DNA of 64,000 nt from Paenibacillus luteus (GTDB lineage: Bacteria; Bacillota; Bacilli; Paenibacillales; Paenibacillaceae), in NCBI RefSeq assembly GCF_006542765.1, contig NZ_SKCD01000003.1:1-64000 (forward strand), in the 5' to 3' direction. A program made the translations under genes and the position numbers. The notes beneath the pieces were generated by a model. The model was not told the origin of the DNA. It ran no database searches and worked only from the letters and a program-made list of their open reading frames with translations. Positions 35,494-43,663 of the stretch are shown piece by piece; the first letter of the stretch is position 1, and each line of letters starts with the position of its first letter.

Positions 35494-37073
35494 CCTCCGA
35501 GTCCCTCCCTGTATTCAGATGGATTGCTTCCTGTAATCTTACGGAAACACTTCGCGAAGTAGTCTCCATTGTTATATCCAACGCTTATCGATACTTCGGC
35601 CACTTTGCGCGAAGGATCTCGAAGAAGCTCTTTGGCCTTTTCAATCCGGTAATTCGTCATATAATGATTGATCGTTTGACCTGTTTCCTGCTTGAAGCGG
35701 TTGCACAGATACGAAGTTGTAAGCATCGTGTGTGCGCTGATTTGACCGATGGATAGATCTGCTTTCGCGTAATGATCATGCACGAATTGTAAGATGGCAT
35801 TAACAATGCCGCTATAAGGGGATTGTTCCGTAATCAGCGTTGCATAGCGTTCCACCTTCATCACGAGGAAACCCTTCAGTTCGTTTAAGGTATCGAATTC
35901 GTTCATCATGTTCCATAAAAATCCAGAACTATCGGCATTGTCGAACAAGCGGATATCCCGATCTCCTGACGCCTGAATAAGTGTAATCAGAAGTTGGAAA
36001 TATATTTCTTTCACACGATTCACCATAGTATTCTTATATTGCTTAATATCGAACGTCAGGCTGGAGATAAGTCGGAGTGCTTGCCCGATTTCGTTCTTGG
36101 ATAAGAGCTCCCCGAACATGGTCACTAATTGGGAGTCGAAGGAATACGCAGGTGCCTGGTTTTCGTTGTAACCGTATACGGAATAGCCGTTATAAAACAT
36201 ATGCTGTAAGGCAATAACGGCTGTGTGATAGGATTGTTCAGCACCAGTCAAACCTATGGCCGGCTTGCCTAACGCGAGGAATACAATGTCCTTGTCCGGT
36301 AGGATATCAAATAAGTTTGAGGCAAATCGATCGGCAGTATCACGGAGGTTGTCCAAACTGCCGGATGTGACATATAAGTGGATGACGATATGAGACTCGT
36401 CCTTTACAGCGGCAATACCAGTCGTATTGGATTCCGTAAGCAAACCAATTACCAAACCATAAATATAACTCGCTGTAATTTCCATTTGTTCTGGTTTCAA
36501 CATATTCTTTTTCCTAACTTTGATAAGCAACGTTTGCAGACGCATCCGTGTAGGAAACGTATATCCAGCCAGTGCCGTCAGCTCATTGATCCGCTCTTTA
36601 CCGGATTGCGGTTTTGTAATCGCTAGGGCCAACTCGCTTGAGATGAGAGGCATAGCAGCAGAGATTGAAATCGGCTCGGTCTTGGCATTCAGTTTGGTCA
36701 ATCGCGTCTGCGAAACCGCGAGCCGAAGAGCGTCCTGCAGTTCGCTTATTTCAATGGGTTTCTCGACATAGGATACGGCTCTAAGCTTAATGGCAGATTT
36801 CAGGTATTGCTTGTCAGAAAAGCCGCTAATGAAAATAATTTGACAGTTCGGATCTAGTTCCCGATAAGCGGTGGCGAGCTCTATACCGTCCATTTTGGGC
36901 ATTCGTACGTCGGTTAACAACAACTGTGGGCGCTCCCGTCGTGCGATATCTAATGCCTTACTCCCATTGCTAGCCTTGAACACCTTCCCGATTCCGAGTT
37001 CATTCCAGGGAATTGCCGCAATAATCCCCTCCAGCGTAAAAGGGTCATCATCAGCGATTATAATCTTCAGCAC
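35490..37073 (-). CDS. YesN-type response regulator, AraC family
   Basis: 527 aa from GTG 37073, chosen because AAGGA lies 6 bp upstream. N-terminal receiver with acidic pocket ADDD and phosphoacceptor D55 in LLTDVRMPKMDG, a central linker domain of about 280 residues, and a C-terminal AraC HTH pair (SIGQISAHTMLTTSYLCNRF and VAEVSISVGYNNGDYFAKCF). It precedes the broken YesM by an ATGA overlap and faces the ABC importer operon across a 150-bp intergenic region. It is the expected activator of that importer and perhaps of the Gfo/Idh gene at 59 kb, which share an upstream module. Confidence 0.93.
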   Translation of the reverse strand: MLKIIIADDDPFTLEGIIAAIPWNELGIGKVFKASNGSKALDIARRERPQLLLTDVRMPKMDGIELATAYRELDPNCQIIFISGFSDKQYLKSAIKLRAVSYVEKPIEISELQDALRLAVSQTRLTKLNAKTEPISISAAMPLISSELALAITKPQSGKERINELTALAGYTFPTRMRLQTLLIKVRKKNMLKPEQMEITASYIYGLVIGLLTESNTTGIAAVKDESHIVIHLYVTSGSLDNLRDTADRFASNLFDILPDKDIVFLALGKPAIGLTGAEQSYHTAVIALQHMFYNGYSVYGYNENQAPAYSFDSQLVTMFGELLSKNEIGQALRLISSLTFDIKQYKNTMVNRVKEIYFQLLITLIQASGDRDIRLFDNADSSGFLWNMMNEFDTLNELKGFLVMKVERYATLITEQSPYSGIVNAILQFVHDHYAKADLSIGQISAHTMLTTSYLCNRFKQETGQTINHYMTNYRIEKAKELLRDPSRKVAEVSISVGYNNGDYFAKCFRKITGSNPSEYREGLGG

Positions 37074-37111
37074 GCAGAGTCCTTCTTTCGTAATACGTAT
37101 TACCACCGATG

Positions 37112-37173
37112 GTACAATATATTTGGCTAAATTACAATTCTGTCGGGTTTAAGATGTATTGGTGGTCCGTCAT
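37112..37173 (+). promoter_or_regulatory. Shared activator module, copy A
   Basis: From GTACAAT (37112) to TCCGTCAT (37166-37173) this matches 58636-58697 with identical internal spacing; about 38 of the first 42 bases agree. It contains two direct repeats, GTACAAT at 37112 and TTACAAT at 37132, 20 bp apart, the usual layout of AraC-type sites. A weak -10 (CATACT) overlaps its right end. It lies between yesN and the importer genes. Confidence 0.75.
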
Positions 37174-37178
37174 ACTAA

Positions 37179-37193
37179 AGATAACGTTTTCGT
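37179..37193 (-). promoter_or_regulatory. Candidate cre (CcpA) site
   Basis: Minus-strand ACGAAAACGTTATCT fits the catabolite-responsive consensus TGWAANCGNTNWCA with two mismatches. It lies just downstream of the putative importer promoter, where CcpA would act as a roadblock. Confidence 0.4.
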
Positions 37194-37226
37194 GATAAAA
37201 CACTTATAGAATAGGAGGTTTCAACA

Positions 37227-38147
37227 TTGAAAAGCGAATCGTTGTTCCGGCACCTGATTAAGAACAGGCTGTTGGTGATGATGTCTCTGCCGGCAGTCAT
37301 CTTCTTCTTCATCTTCAGCTATTTGCCCATTGCCGGATTGGTTATTGCTTTCAAGCAATACAACTACCAAGACGGAATTTTCGGGAGCCCGTGGGCGGGA
37401 TTTGACAATTTTCGATTTTTCTTCATTTCAGGCAAGGCTTTGCTTGTGACAACTAACACTTTTTTGTACAACTTTGCTTTTATCATCGTCAATAATATTC
37501 TGGAGATTGTGCTTGCAATCGCTCTTGTGGAAATTACGGGCAAGTGGTTTCGCAAGATTACGCAGTCGATGCTGTTTTTGCCTTATTTCGTTTCTTGGGT
37601 AACTGTTGGGCTACTGCTTTACGGATTTGCTGATTTTGACTCGGGCATCATTAACGGCTTCATGCGGTCGAGCGGCTCCGAGCCAATCGACATTTATAAT
37701 TCTCCGGGATACTGGCCGTTCCTGATTATCCTTATCAGTGCGTGGAAGTCGGTGGGTTACGGTATGATCTATTACCTAGCTGCAATTATGAGTGTGGATC
37801 CCGAAATTTATGAAGCTGCTCAGATTGATGGTGCAAACATTTTTCGCCGAATTTGGCATCTGACCTTGCCGTTTCTTATCCCAACCATCGTCATTTTGGT
37901 GCTCCTTGCGATCGGGAATATTTTCCGAGGTGATTTCGGCTTGTTCTACCAGCTTGTTCAGAACAATGGCGTACTATACGACAAGACCGATGTTATCGAC
38001 ACATTCGTCTTCCGTTCCCTGCTAACTACTAGGGAGGAAGGCATGGCGGCAGCCGCCGGGTTTTACCAATCGGTACTGTGCTTCGTTACGATCCTTATTG
38101 CGAATTATATGGTCAAGAAATATAACAAAGATTACTCATTGTTCTAG
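37227..38147 (+). CDS. Carbohydrate ABC permease, LplB/YteP type
   Basis: 306 aa from TTG 37227, behind AGGAGGT. Six membrane helices. It carries the binding-protein-dependent EAA loop (YEAAQIDGANIFRRIWHLTLPFL, here split: YEAAQIDGANIF then RRIWHLTLPFL). N-terminal MMSLPAVIFFFIFSYLPI and GFYQSVLCFVTILIANY fit the LplB/YteP subfamily of CUT1 importers for complex oligosaccharides. It forms the channel with the next gene. No ATPase is encoded nearby, so a shared MsmX-like ATPase is assumed. Confidence 0.94.
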   Translation: MKSESLFRHLIKNRLLVMMSLPAVIFFFIFSYLPIAGLVIAFKQYNYQDGIFGSPWAGFDNFRFFFISGKALLVTTNTFLYNFAFIIVNNILEIVLAIALVEITGKWFRKITQSMLFLPYFVSWVTVGLLLYGFADFDSGIINGFMRSSGSEPIDIYNSPGYWPFLIILISAWKSVGYGMIYYLAAIMSVDPEIYEAAQIDGANIFRRIWHLTLPFLIPTIVILVLLAIGNIFRGDFGLFYQLVQNNGVLYDKTDVIDTFVFRSLLTTREEGMAAAAGFYQSVLCFVTILIANYMVKKYNKDYSLF

Positions 38148-38162
38148 AAAGGAGGCATCAGC

Positions 38163-39059
38163 TTGAAAAAAACAACTCCGGATATCGTGATCTTCAATAT
38201 CGTCTCTTATCTATTGCTTGGAGTCTTTGCAATCCTGTGCGTCGTGCCATTTCTAATGGTCCTGTCATCGTCCTTGACCAGTGAGCAGGATATTGTACAG
38301 AACGGCTATACTTTAATTCCGTCTTCCTTTACGTTCGAAGCATATAAGGTCGCCTTTAAGAATCCCGAGATTATTCTGAGAGCTTACGGTGTTACGATGC
38401 TAGTGACCGTAATCGGTACCATTGCCAGCGTATACCTGATGGCGATGACGGCGTATGTCATCCATAAGCGTACATTCCGCATCGCGAATGGCTTAGCTTT
38501 TTATTTTTTCTTCACTACGCTGTTTAATGCCGGTCTGGTGCCCTGGTATATCCTGATCATAAAATATTTGAATTTGAAAGACAATTTGTTAGTTCTTATA
38601 TTGCCTGCTTTGTTCAATGTCTTCTACATCATTGTTCTGAAAGCGTTCATGCGAGGGGTGCCGGAAGCACTGAGCGAATCCGCATTCATGGATGGAGCGA
38701 GTGAATTTCGCATTTTCAATTCCATTATTCTGCCTGTAAGCAAGCCGGTGCTTGCGACGGTTACGCTCTTCATTGCCCTACAATATTGGAACGATTGGTA
38801 TTTATCCATGCTGTTTATTTCGGATGAGAACTTGAGACCGCTTCAACTGCTTCTCTACAATATGGTCACGAACTCCGATGAGCTGCGAAGAATCTCTGCT
38901 TTATCGGGCGGTGGAGCATCGATCGACTTGAGCAGCATGCCACAAAACTCGCTTAAAATGGCAGTCACCATGATTGCAATAGGACCAATTCTCTTTCTTT
39001 ATCCGTTCATACAGCGATTTTTTGTGAAAGGGCTGACTTTGGGTGCTGTGAAAGGTTAA
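38163..39059 (+). CDS. Carbohydrate ABC permease, LplC/YtcP type
   Basis: 298 aa from TTG 38163, behind AAAGGAGG. Six helices. EAA loop SESAFMDGASEFRIFNSIIL and C-terminal signature YPFIQRFFVKGLTLGAVKG, typical of the LplC/YtcP family. It is 15 bp after its partner permease and 46 bp before the solute-binding lipoprotein, forming one operon. Confidence 0.94.
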   Translation: MKKTTPDIVIFNIVSYLLLGVFAILCVVPFLMVLSSSLTSEQDIVQNGYTLIPSSFTFEAYKVAFKNPEIILRAYGVTMLVTVIGTIASVYLMAMTAYVIHKRTFRIANGLAFYFFFTTLFNAGLVPWYILIIKYLNLKDNLLVLILPALFNVFYIIVLKAFMRGVPEALSESAFMDGASEFRIFNSIILPVSKPVLATVTLFIALQYWNDWYLSMLFISDENLRPLQLLLYNMVTNSDELRRISALSGGGASIDLSSMPQNSLKMAVTMIAIGPILFLYPFIQRFFVKGLTLGAVKG

Positions 39060-39105
39060 TTTCGGTACTACCGATTTAACATATATTAATCATAGGAGGG
39101 TCAAT

Positions 39106-40653
39106 ATGAATTACAAACGGAACAAGTGGTTTATCGCTCTGGCAGTTGTTATGGTCTGTACATTTGTTTTGTCGGCATGCGGCAGTAACAATGGGAATTC
39201 CGAGACAAACAGTTCGTCCGAGCCGGGCGAAGGGGAGAACACCGCCCTGAAAGAAGTCACGCTTAAGATGATTCTGCTTGGGGACAAGCCAGCTGATGCT
39301 GATCTCGTTTATCAGGAATTAAGCAAAATGGCGAAGACAGATATCAATGCCAATATCGAAGTTACGAATTTAACATGGGGCGAGTGGTCGCAGAAGTACC
39401 CGCTCCTTTTCTCCGCGGGAGAGGACTTCGACCTGATCTACGCTTCAACTTGGACTGATTATCAAGGTTATGCCGGAAAGAACGGATTCCTGGAGCTGAC
39501 AGAGGACCTACTGTCCAAAAACGCACCGATTACGTGGGAGAAGACACCGGCAGTTGCTTGGGAGCAAGTCAAAGTTAACGACAAGGTCTTTGCTGTGCCG
39601 CAGTCAGTGCAAGAGAGCGGGGCGATCGGATTTATGCTGCGCGGAGATTTAAGGGAACAAAATAATGTGCAGTCGGTTAAAGATATGGCAGGGCTGGACG
39701 CCTATTTAACGGCAATTGCCAAGAACGATAAAGGGATTACTCCATTCGCTTATCATCATGCAACAGAATCATACATCCAAACTTTGTTTGATCCAAATCC
39801 ACAGGCCTATGAATCCGGAGTTGCAGCATCCAATATGGCACTGGCTTGGAACATGTTCAGCAAAGAAGGAATGAATGCTATCAATCACTTCACGGGTGAT
39901 GAATATAAAAATTTTACACAGACTATGTACCGCTGGCAGCAAGCCGGTATTCTCTCGAAAAACGCGTTGTCGCAAAAGGAGAAATCATTTGAACTGTATG
40001 AGACAGGAAAATCTGCAGTAGCGATTTCGTCACTGGATCAGATTTCAAACATAGCAGTGGCCGTTAATAAAGCCCACCCAGAATGGAAGACGGAAATATT
40101 TATCCCAGAGAGAATAGAACCGCCTTCCAATTATATGCAAAATGGTGTCGCCATTAACGCACGATCAAAAAATCCCGAGCGTGCGCTCATGTTCCTTGAC
40201 TTATTGAAGTGGAATAGGGCTTACTCGGATTTGACTTGGTATGGAATTGAGGGCAAGCATTGGGAGCCTGTCGGTGACGATCGTTTCAAAGCACTTGCAG
40301 ATTCTGCTAATTATCCACCGGGATCGAATGATCCTTGGGGGTGGCGCGGACCGAACGAAAGATGGAGCGTCGAATCGCCCGACGAGATCGTTGAACAACT
40401 TCAGAGTTTTAGAAAGGATGTAAACAAATATCCATATGGCGGGAATTTTGTTTATAGTGATGCCAATGTAAAGAACGAGAATGCGGCGATTCACAATCTC
40501 GCCCAACAATATATGAGTCCGGCCAGTGTCGGTCTAATCGATTACGAAACGGCATATGCGAAATTTGAATCGGCTGCCAAGAAAGCCGGTTTGGATAAAG
40601 TGCTACAAGACCTGCAGGCGCAGCTCGATGAATACAAGGCTAACAACTCTTAA
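39106..40653 (+). CDS. Extracellular solute-binding lipoprotein (YtcQ/LipO type)
   Basis: 515 aa. The lipoprotein signal ends at LSAC (C25), followed by a Ser/Asn/Glu-rich tether. The rest is a family-1 two-lobed solute-binding fold (GEDFDLIYASTWTDYQGYAGK, IDYETAYAKFESAAKK). ATG 39106 follows AGGAGGG. It captures a di- or oligosaccharide outside the membrane and hands it to the two permeases upstream. A terminator follows. The ligand is unknown; the nearby GH3 suggests beta-linked or arabino/xylo-oligosaccharides. Confidence 0.93.
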   Translation: MNYKRNKWFIALAVVMVCTFVLSACGSNNGNSETNSSSEPGEGENTALKEVTLKMILLGDKPADADLVYQELSKMAKTDINANIEVTNLTWGEWSQKYPLLFSAGEDFDLIYASTWTDYQGYAGKNGFLELTEDLLSKNAPITWEKTPAVAWEQVKVNDKVFAVPQSVQESGAIGFMLRGDLREQNNVQSVKDMAGLDAYLTAIAKNDKGITPFAYHHATESYIQTLFDPNPQAYESGVAASNMALAWNMFSKEGMNAINHFTGDEYKNFTQTMYRWQQAGILSKNALSQKEKSFELYETGKSAVAISSLDQISNIAVAVNKAHPEWKTEIFIPERIEPPSNYMQNGVAINARSKNPERALMFLDLLKWNRAYSDLTWYGIEGKHWEPVGDDRFKALADSANYPPGSNDPWGWRGPNERWSVESPDEIVEQLQSFRKDVNKYPYGGNFVYSDANVKNENAAIHNLAQQYMSPASVGLIDYETAYAKFESAAKKAGLDKVLQDLQAQLDEYKANNS

Positions 40654-40704
40654 GTAAAGGATATATTGCCTAGTTATCTAGCCTGAAAGAAGCGTAAGGG
40701 ATAA

Positions 40705-40738
40705 AGAGACCCGCGGCGGTTAAACGCTGCGGGTCTCT
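40705..40738 (+). terminator. Terminator of the first importer operon
   Basis: AGAGACCCGCGGCG pairs with CGCTGCGGGTCTCT around a 6-nt loop, with one mismatch. The T-run is weak. Confidence 0.75.
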
Positions 40739-40884
40739 GTCATGATAAAGCTTGACCGGATTGTTTAATAAAAGTCGGGAAATGAACAACGAAATGTCTG
40801 TTGAAAGGCAGAGATAAATACGCGTATAAGTCTATTCTGGAGAAGGTCGAAGAATTCCAAACTCTATAGCTAGAAAAAACGTGA

Positions 40885-40970
40885 TGAATCAATGATGAGC
40901 TTACCCATTCTTTCAGAAGCACTTCTTAAAGGATTTTAAAGGATTGACTATCGGCGCGGTTAAGCGTTGA
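40885..40970 (+). pseudogene. C-terminal remnant of an LplC-type permease
   Basis: From TAC at 40902 to the stop at 40968-40970 the frame reads YPFFQKHFLKDFKGLTIGA then VKR. It matches the C-terminus of the permease family (compare YPFLQKYFVKGLAIGAVKG at 53 kb) with a 9-bp duplication adding three residues. Just before it ATGATG(A)GCT keeps the preceding MIA-like residues one base out of frame. Nothing upstream in the 40740-40885 stretch is recognisable. An importer gene has been deleted in front of the GH3 gene. Confidence 0.75.
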
Positions 40971-41001
40971 TCAAAATAATTTGAAGGGTGAGTTGATACG
41001 T

Positions 41002-43521
41002 ATGATCGGTACTTGGCATTTTCTGCATAAAACAGCACAATCCAGTATTAAAATGAAGTTTATCATTGAGAGAAAAGAATTCTATGTTTTATCCGTTGTA
41101 CTGGAGCCATATCCGTTCCCAATCAGCATTAACACATTGACGGTTGAAGGAAATGTTCTTTGGGCTCAAGGTACATCATCTTTTGTCCCGGATGAGCAAT
41201 TTGGAATTGAATTGACCTTTGAAGAGCAGGAATTTCAAGGCAAGATCAAACTACCCTATCAGGATGAGTTTGAGGTGAAAGGTGCGAAAGGACCTGGCCC
41301 TACACTCGAAGATATGCTTATTTCAGAAATTGCTCCTTATCGGAAGCATGATGTGAAACAAAGGGATCGCGAAGAGATTAACCTAGCCGTAGAATCGCTC
41401 CTCAACAAGATGTCTATAACCGATAAAATCGGTCAAATGAGTCAGTGTATGTCTACAAACATCTCCCTTGGAACAGATATTGAATCGGAGACTCCGGAGA
41501 AATTGATTGAAGAGGGTCGTGTGGGTTCGGTACTTGCGGCTGTAAGTAGCTACCGTGTGTTTGAACTACAGAAAGTCGCAGTTGAAAAATCCACGCACGG
41601 TATTCCTTTACTATTTAACTTTGACGTTATACACGGGTTTCAGACGATTTTTCCCGTACCGCTCGCGTGGTCATGCAGTTGGGATTTGGAAGCCATTCAA
41701 GAAGCGTGCTCAATTGCTGCAAGGGAAGCTACTGCAAGTGGTATTACGTATAACCACGGCCCAATGGTTGATATCACGCGAGATCCGCGATGGGGCAGAG
41801 TCGTGGAAGGAGCAGGTGAAGACCCATATTTGGGAAGCTTGATTGCGAGAGCCCAAGTCGAAGGCTTCCAAGGTAACAGTTTACATGATCCAGAGACTCT
41901 CATTGCTTGTTTAAAGCATTTCATCGCATATGGTGCATCTGAGGCAGGACGAGACTACAATACGGTAGATATTTCAGAAGGCACCTTGCGGAATCTTTAC
42001 TTGCCGCCGTTCCAAGCAGGAATTGAAGCGGGAGCCGGGTCAGTGATGAACTCCTTTAATACTTACCAAGGGGTTGCAGTAGCTGGAAACCGTTATCTGT
42101 TAAACGATTTGTTAAGAAAAGAGCTGGGTTTTGAAGGAATATTAATTTCCGATTATGGAGCCATTGATGAAATCATTGCGCACGGGAATGCAAAAGACAG
42201 CAAAGAAGCGGCAAAAAAAGCGCTTGATGCAACGATGGATATTGAAATGGTGACCCGTTCATATGATCATTTGCATGAATTAATCAAGCAAGGTCTCGTT
42301 TCGGAAGAGCAACTTGATGAAGCCGTCCGGCGAATCCTGACATTTAAATATAAGATTGGCATTATGGACGACCCATTCCGCTATGTACGGCCTGAGGAAG
42401 AAAAAGCATATCACTTCCATCCCAATCATTTAGCAGCAAGCCGGAGTCTTGCACAGAAATCTATTGTATTGTTAAAAAATAACGGTGTGCTTCCGATTGC
42501 TAGCAAAGAGCGGAAGGTAGCTATAATTGGTCCCTTCGGCGATAGCAAAGATATGCTGGGACCTTGGCAATGGACCCGATATTCGAATGAAACGGTTACG
42601 CTCCGGCAAGGAATTGAAGAGCAGGGAGTGCCGTTGGCACATCTATTGTTCGAAGAAGGATGCAAGGTTGAAGAGACGATTGTTGGAGGACTGGAGCGGG
42701 CGGTTTCTGCGGCGGAACAAGCGGACATCGTCATCCTTGCCCTGGGTGAGAACAGTGAAATGTCTGGTGAGGCAGCATCCCGCATGGATATTGCACTGCC
42801 GAAGGTCCAGCAGGAGCTGGCGGAGGCCATAGTTCGTGTGGGCAAGCCGGTTGTACTGGTTCTGACGAATGGCCGACCTCTTGTGCTAGATTGGTTCGAA
42901 CGCCATGTCGATGCCATCGTTGAGACATGGTTCCTGGGGTCCCAAGCTGGATATGCCATTGCTGATGTGCTCTTTGGCCATTATAATCCAACCGGCAAAC
43001 TGACGATGAGTTTTCCTGCCCATATCGGACAAGTACCCGTATACTACAACCACTTTAACACCGGAAGACCTGTAACAGAAAGTAATAAGCATTTGAAATT
43101 CTTCTCAAGGTATATTGATGGTTCGAATGACCCTTTATATCCTTTCGGCTACGGATTAAGTTACACGAGTTTTGCGTATTCAAATATTCGATTGTCTCAA
43201 ACTAAGATGAAATCTTCGGAGATGATTGATGTTATGGTAACGGTGACTAATACAGGAGGCGAGCAGGGAGAGGAAACCGTTCAGTTCTATATTCAAGACC
43301 TCTACGGCAGCGTGGTCCGTCCGGTGAAAGAGCTTAAGGGATTTAAAAAGGTAACATTAGCAGCAGGAGAAAAACAAGAGATCAGATTCACCATTACCGA
43401 AGCGGTTTTAGCTTATTGGAACGCTGATAGGCAATATGGAGCTGAGCCTGGAGAATTCAAAGTGTACATCGGGTCCAATTCTCGTGATGTGAAAGAGTCA
43501 TCATTCGAGCTCATATCATAA
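41002..43521 (+). CDS. Glycoside hydrolase family 3, intracellular
   Basis: 839 aa from ATG 41002, behind GGGTGAG; no signal peptide. Residues 1-115 form a beta-rich N-terminal extension (GTWHFLHKTAQ, then TLTVEGNVLW) not usual for GH3. The GH3 N-domain follows (DPRWGRVVEGAGEDPYLG, CLKHFIAYGASE) with nucleophile D384 in LISDYGAIDEI, then the C-domain and an FnIII-like cap (VTNTGGEQGEETVQFYI). A beta-glucosidase, xylosidase or related retaining activity is expected on imported oligosaccharides. It follows the first importer operon, directly behind the permease remnant. Confidence 0.91.
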   Translation: MIGTWHFLHKTAQSSIKMKFIIERKEFYVLSVVLEPYPFPISINTLTVEGNVLWAQGTSSFVPDEQFGIELTFEEQEFQGKIKLPYQDEFEVKGAKGPGPTLEDMLISEIAPYRKHDVKQRDREEINLAVESLLNKMSITDKIGQMSQCMSTNISLGTDIESETPEKLIEEGRVGSVLAAVSSYRVFELQKVAVEKSTHGIPLLFNFDVIHGFQTIFPVPLAWSCSWDLEAIQEACSIAAREATASGITYNHGPMVDITRDPRWGRVVEGAGEDPYLGSLIARAQVEGFQGNSLHDPETLIACLKHFIAYGASEAGRDYNTVDISEGTLRNLYLPPFQAGIEAGAGSVMNSFNTYQGVAVAGNRYLLNDLLRKELGFEGILISDYGAIDEIIAHGNAKDSKEAAKKALDATMDIEMVTRSYDHLHELIKQGLVSEEQLDEAVRRILTFKYKIGIMDDPFRYVRPEEEKAYHFHPNHLAASRSLAQKSIVLLKNNGVLPIASKERKVAIIGPFGDSKDMLGPWQWTRYSNETVTLRQGIEEQGVPLAHLLFEEGCKVEETIVGGLERAVSAAEQADIVILALGENSEMSGEAASRMDIALPKVQQELAEAIVRVGKPVVLVLTNGRPLVLDWFERHVDAIVETWFLGSQAGYAIADVLFGHYNPTGKLTMSFPAHIGQVPVYYNHFNTGRPVTESNKHLKFFSRYIDGSNDPLYPFGYGLSYTSFAYSNIRLSQTKMKSSEMIDVMVTVTNTGGEQGEETVQFYIQDLYGSVVRPVKELKGFKKVTLAAGEKQEIRFTITEAVLAYWNADRQYGAEPGEFKVYIGSNSRDVKESSFELIS

Positions 43522-43663
43522 ACAAAAGAGACCTCTTTATCGAAGAAGTCGAGAATTTCTCGTTTGAGCATAAAATCAGAGGACACAAAACGAAGTGTGA
43601 ATAATTAGTGGGGAAAATAAAGTCGTATATAGAAACGGCAACAAATTTACTGGGAGGTAAAAA

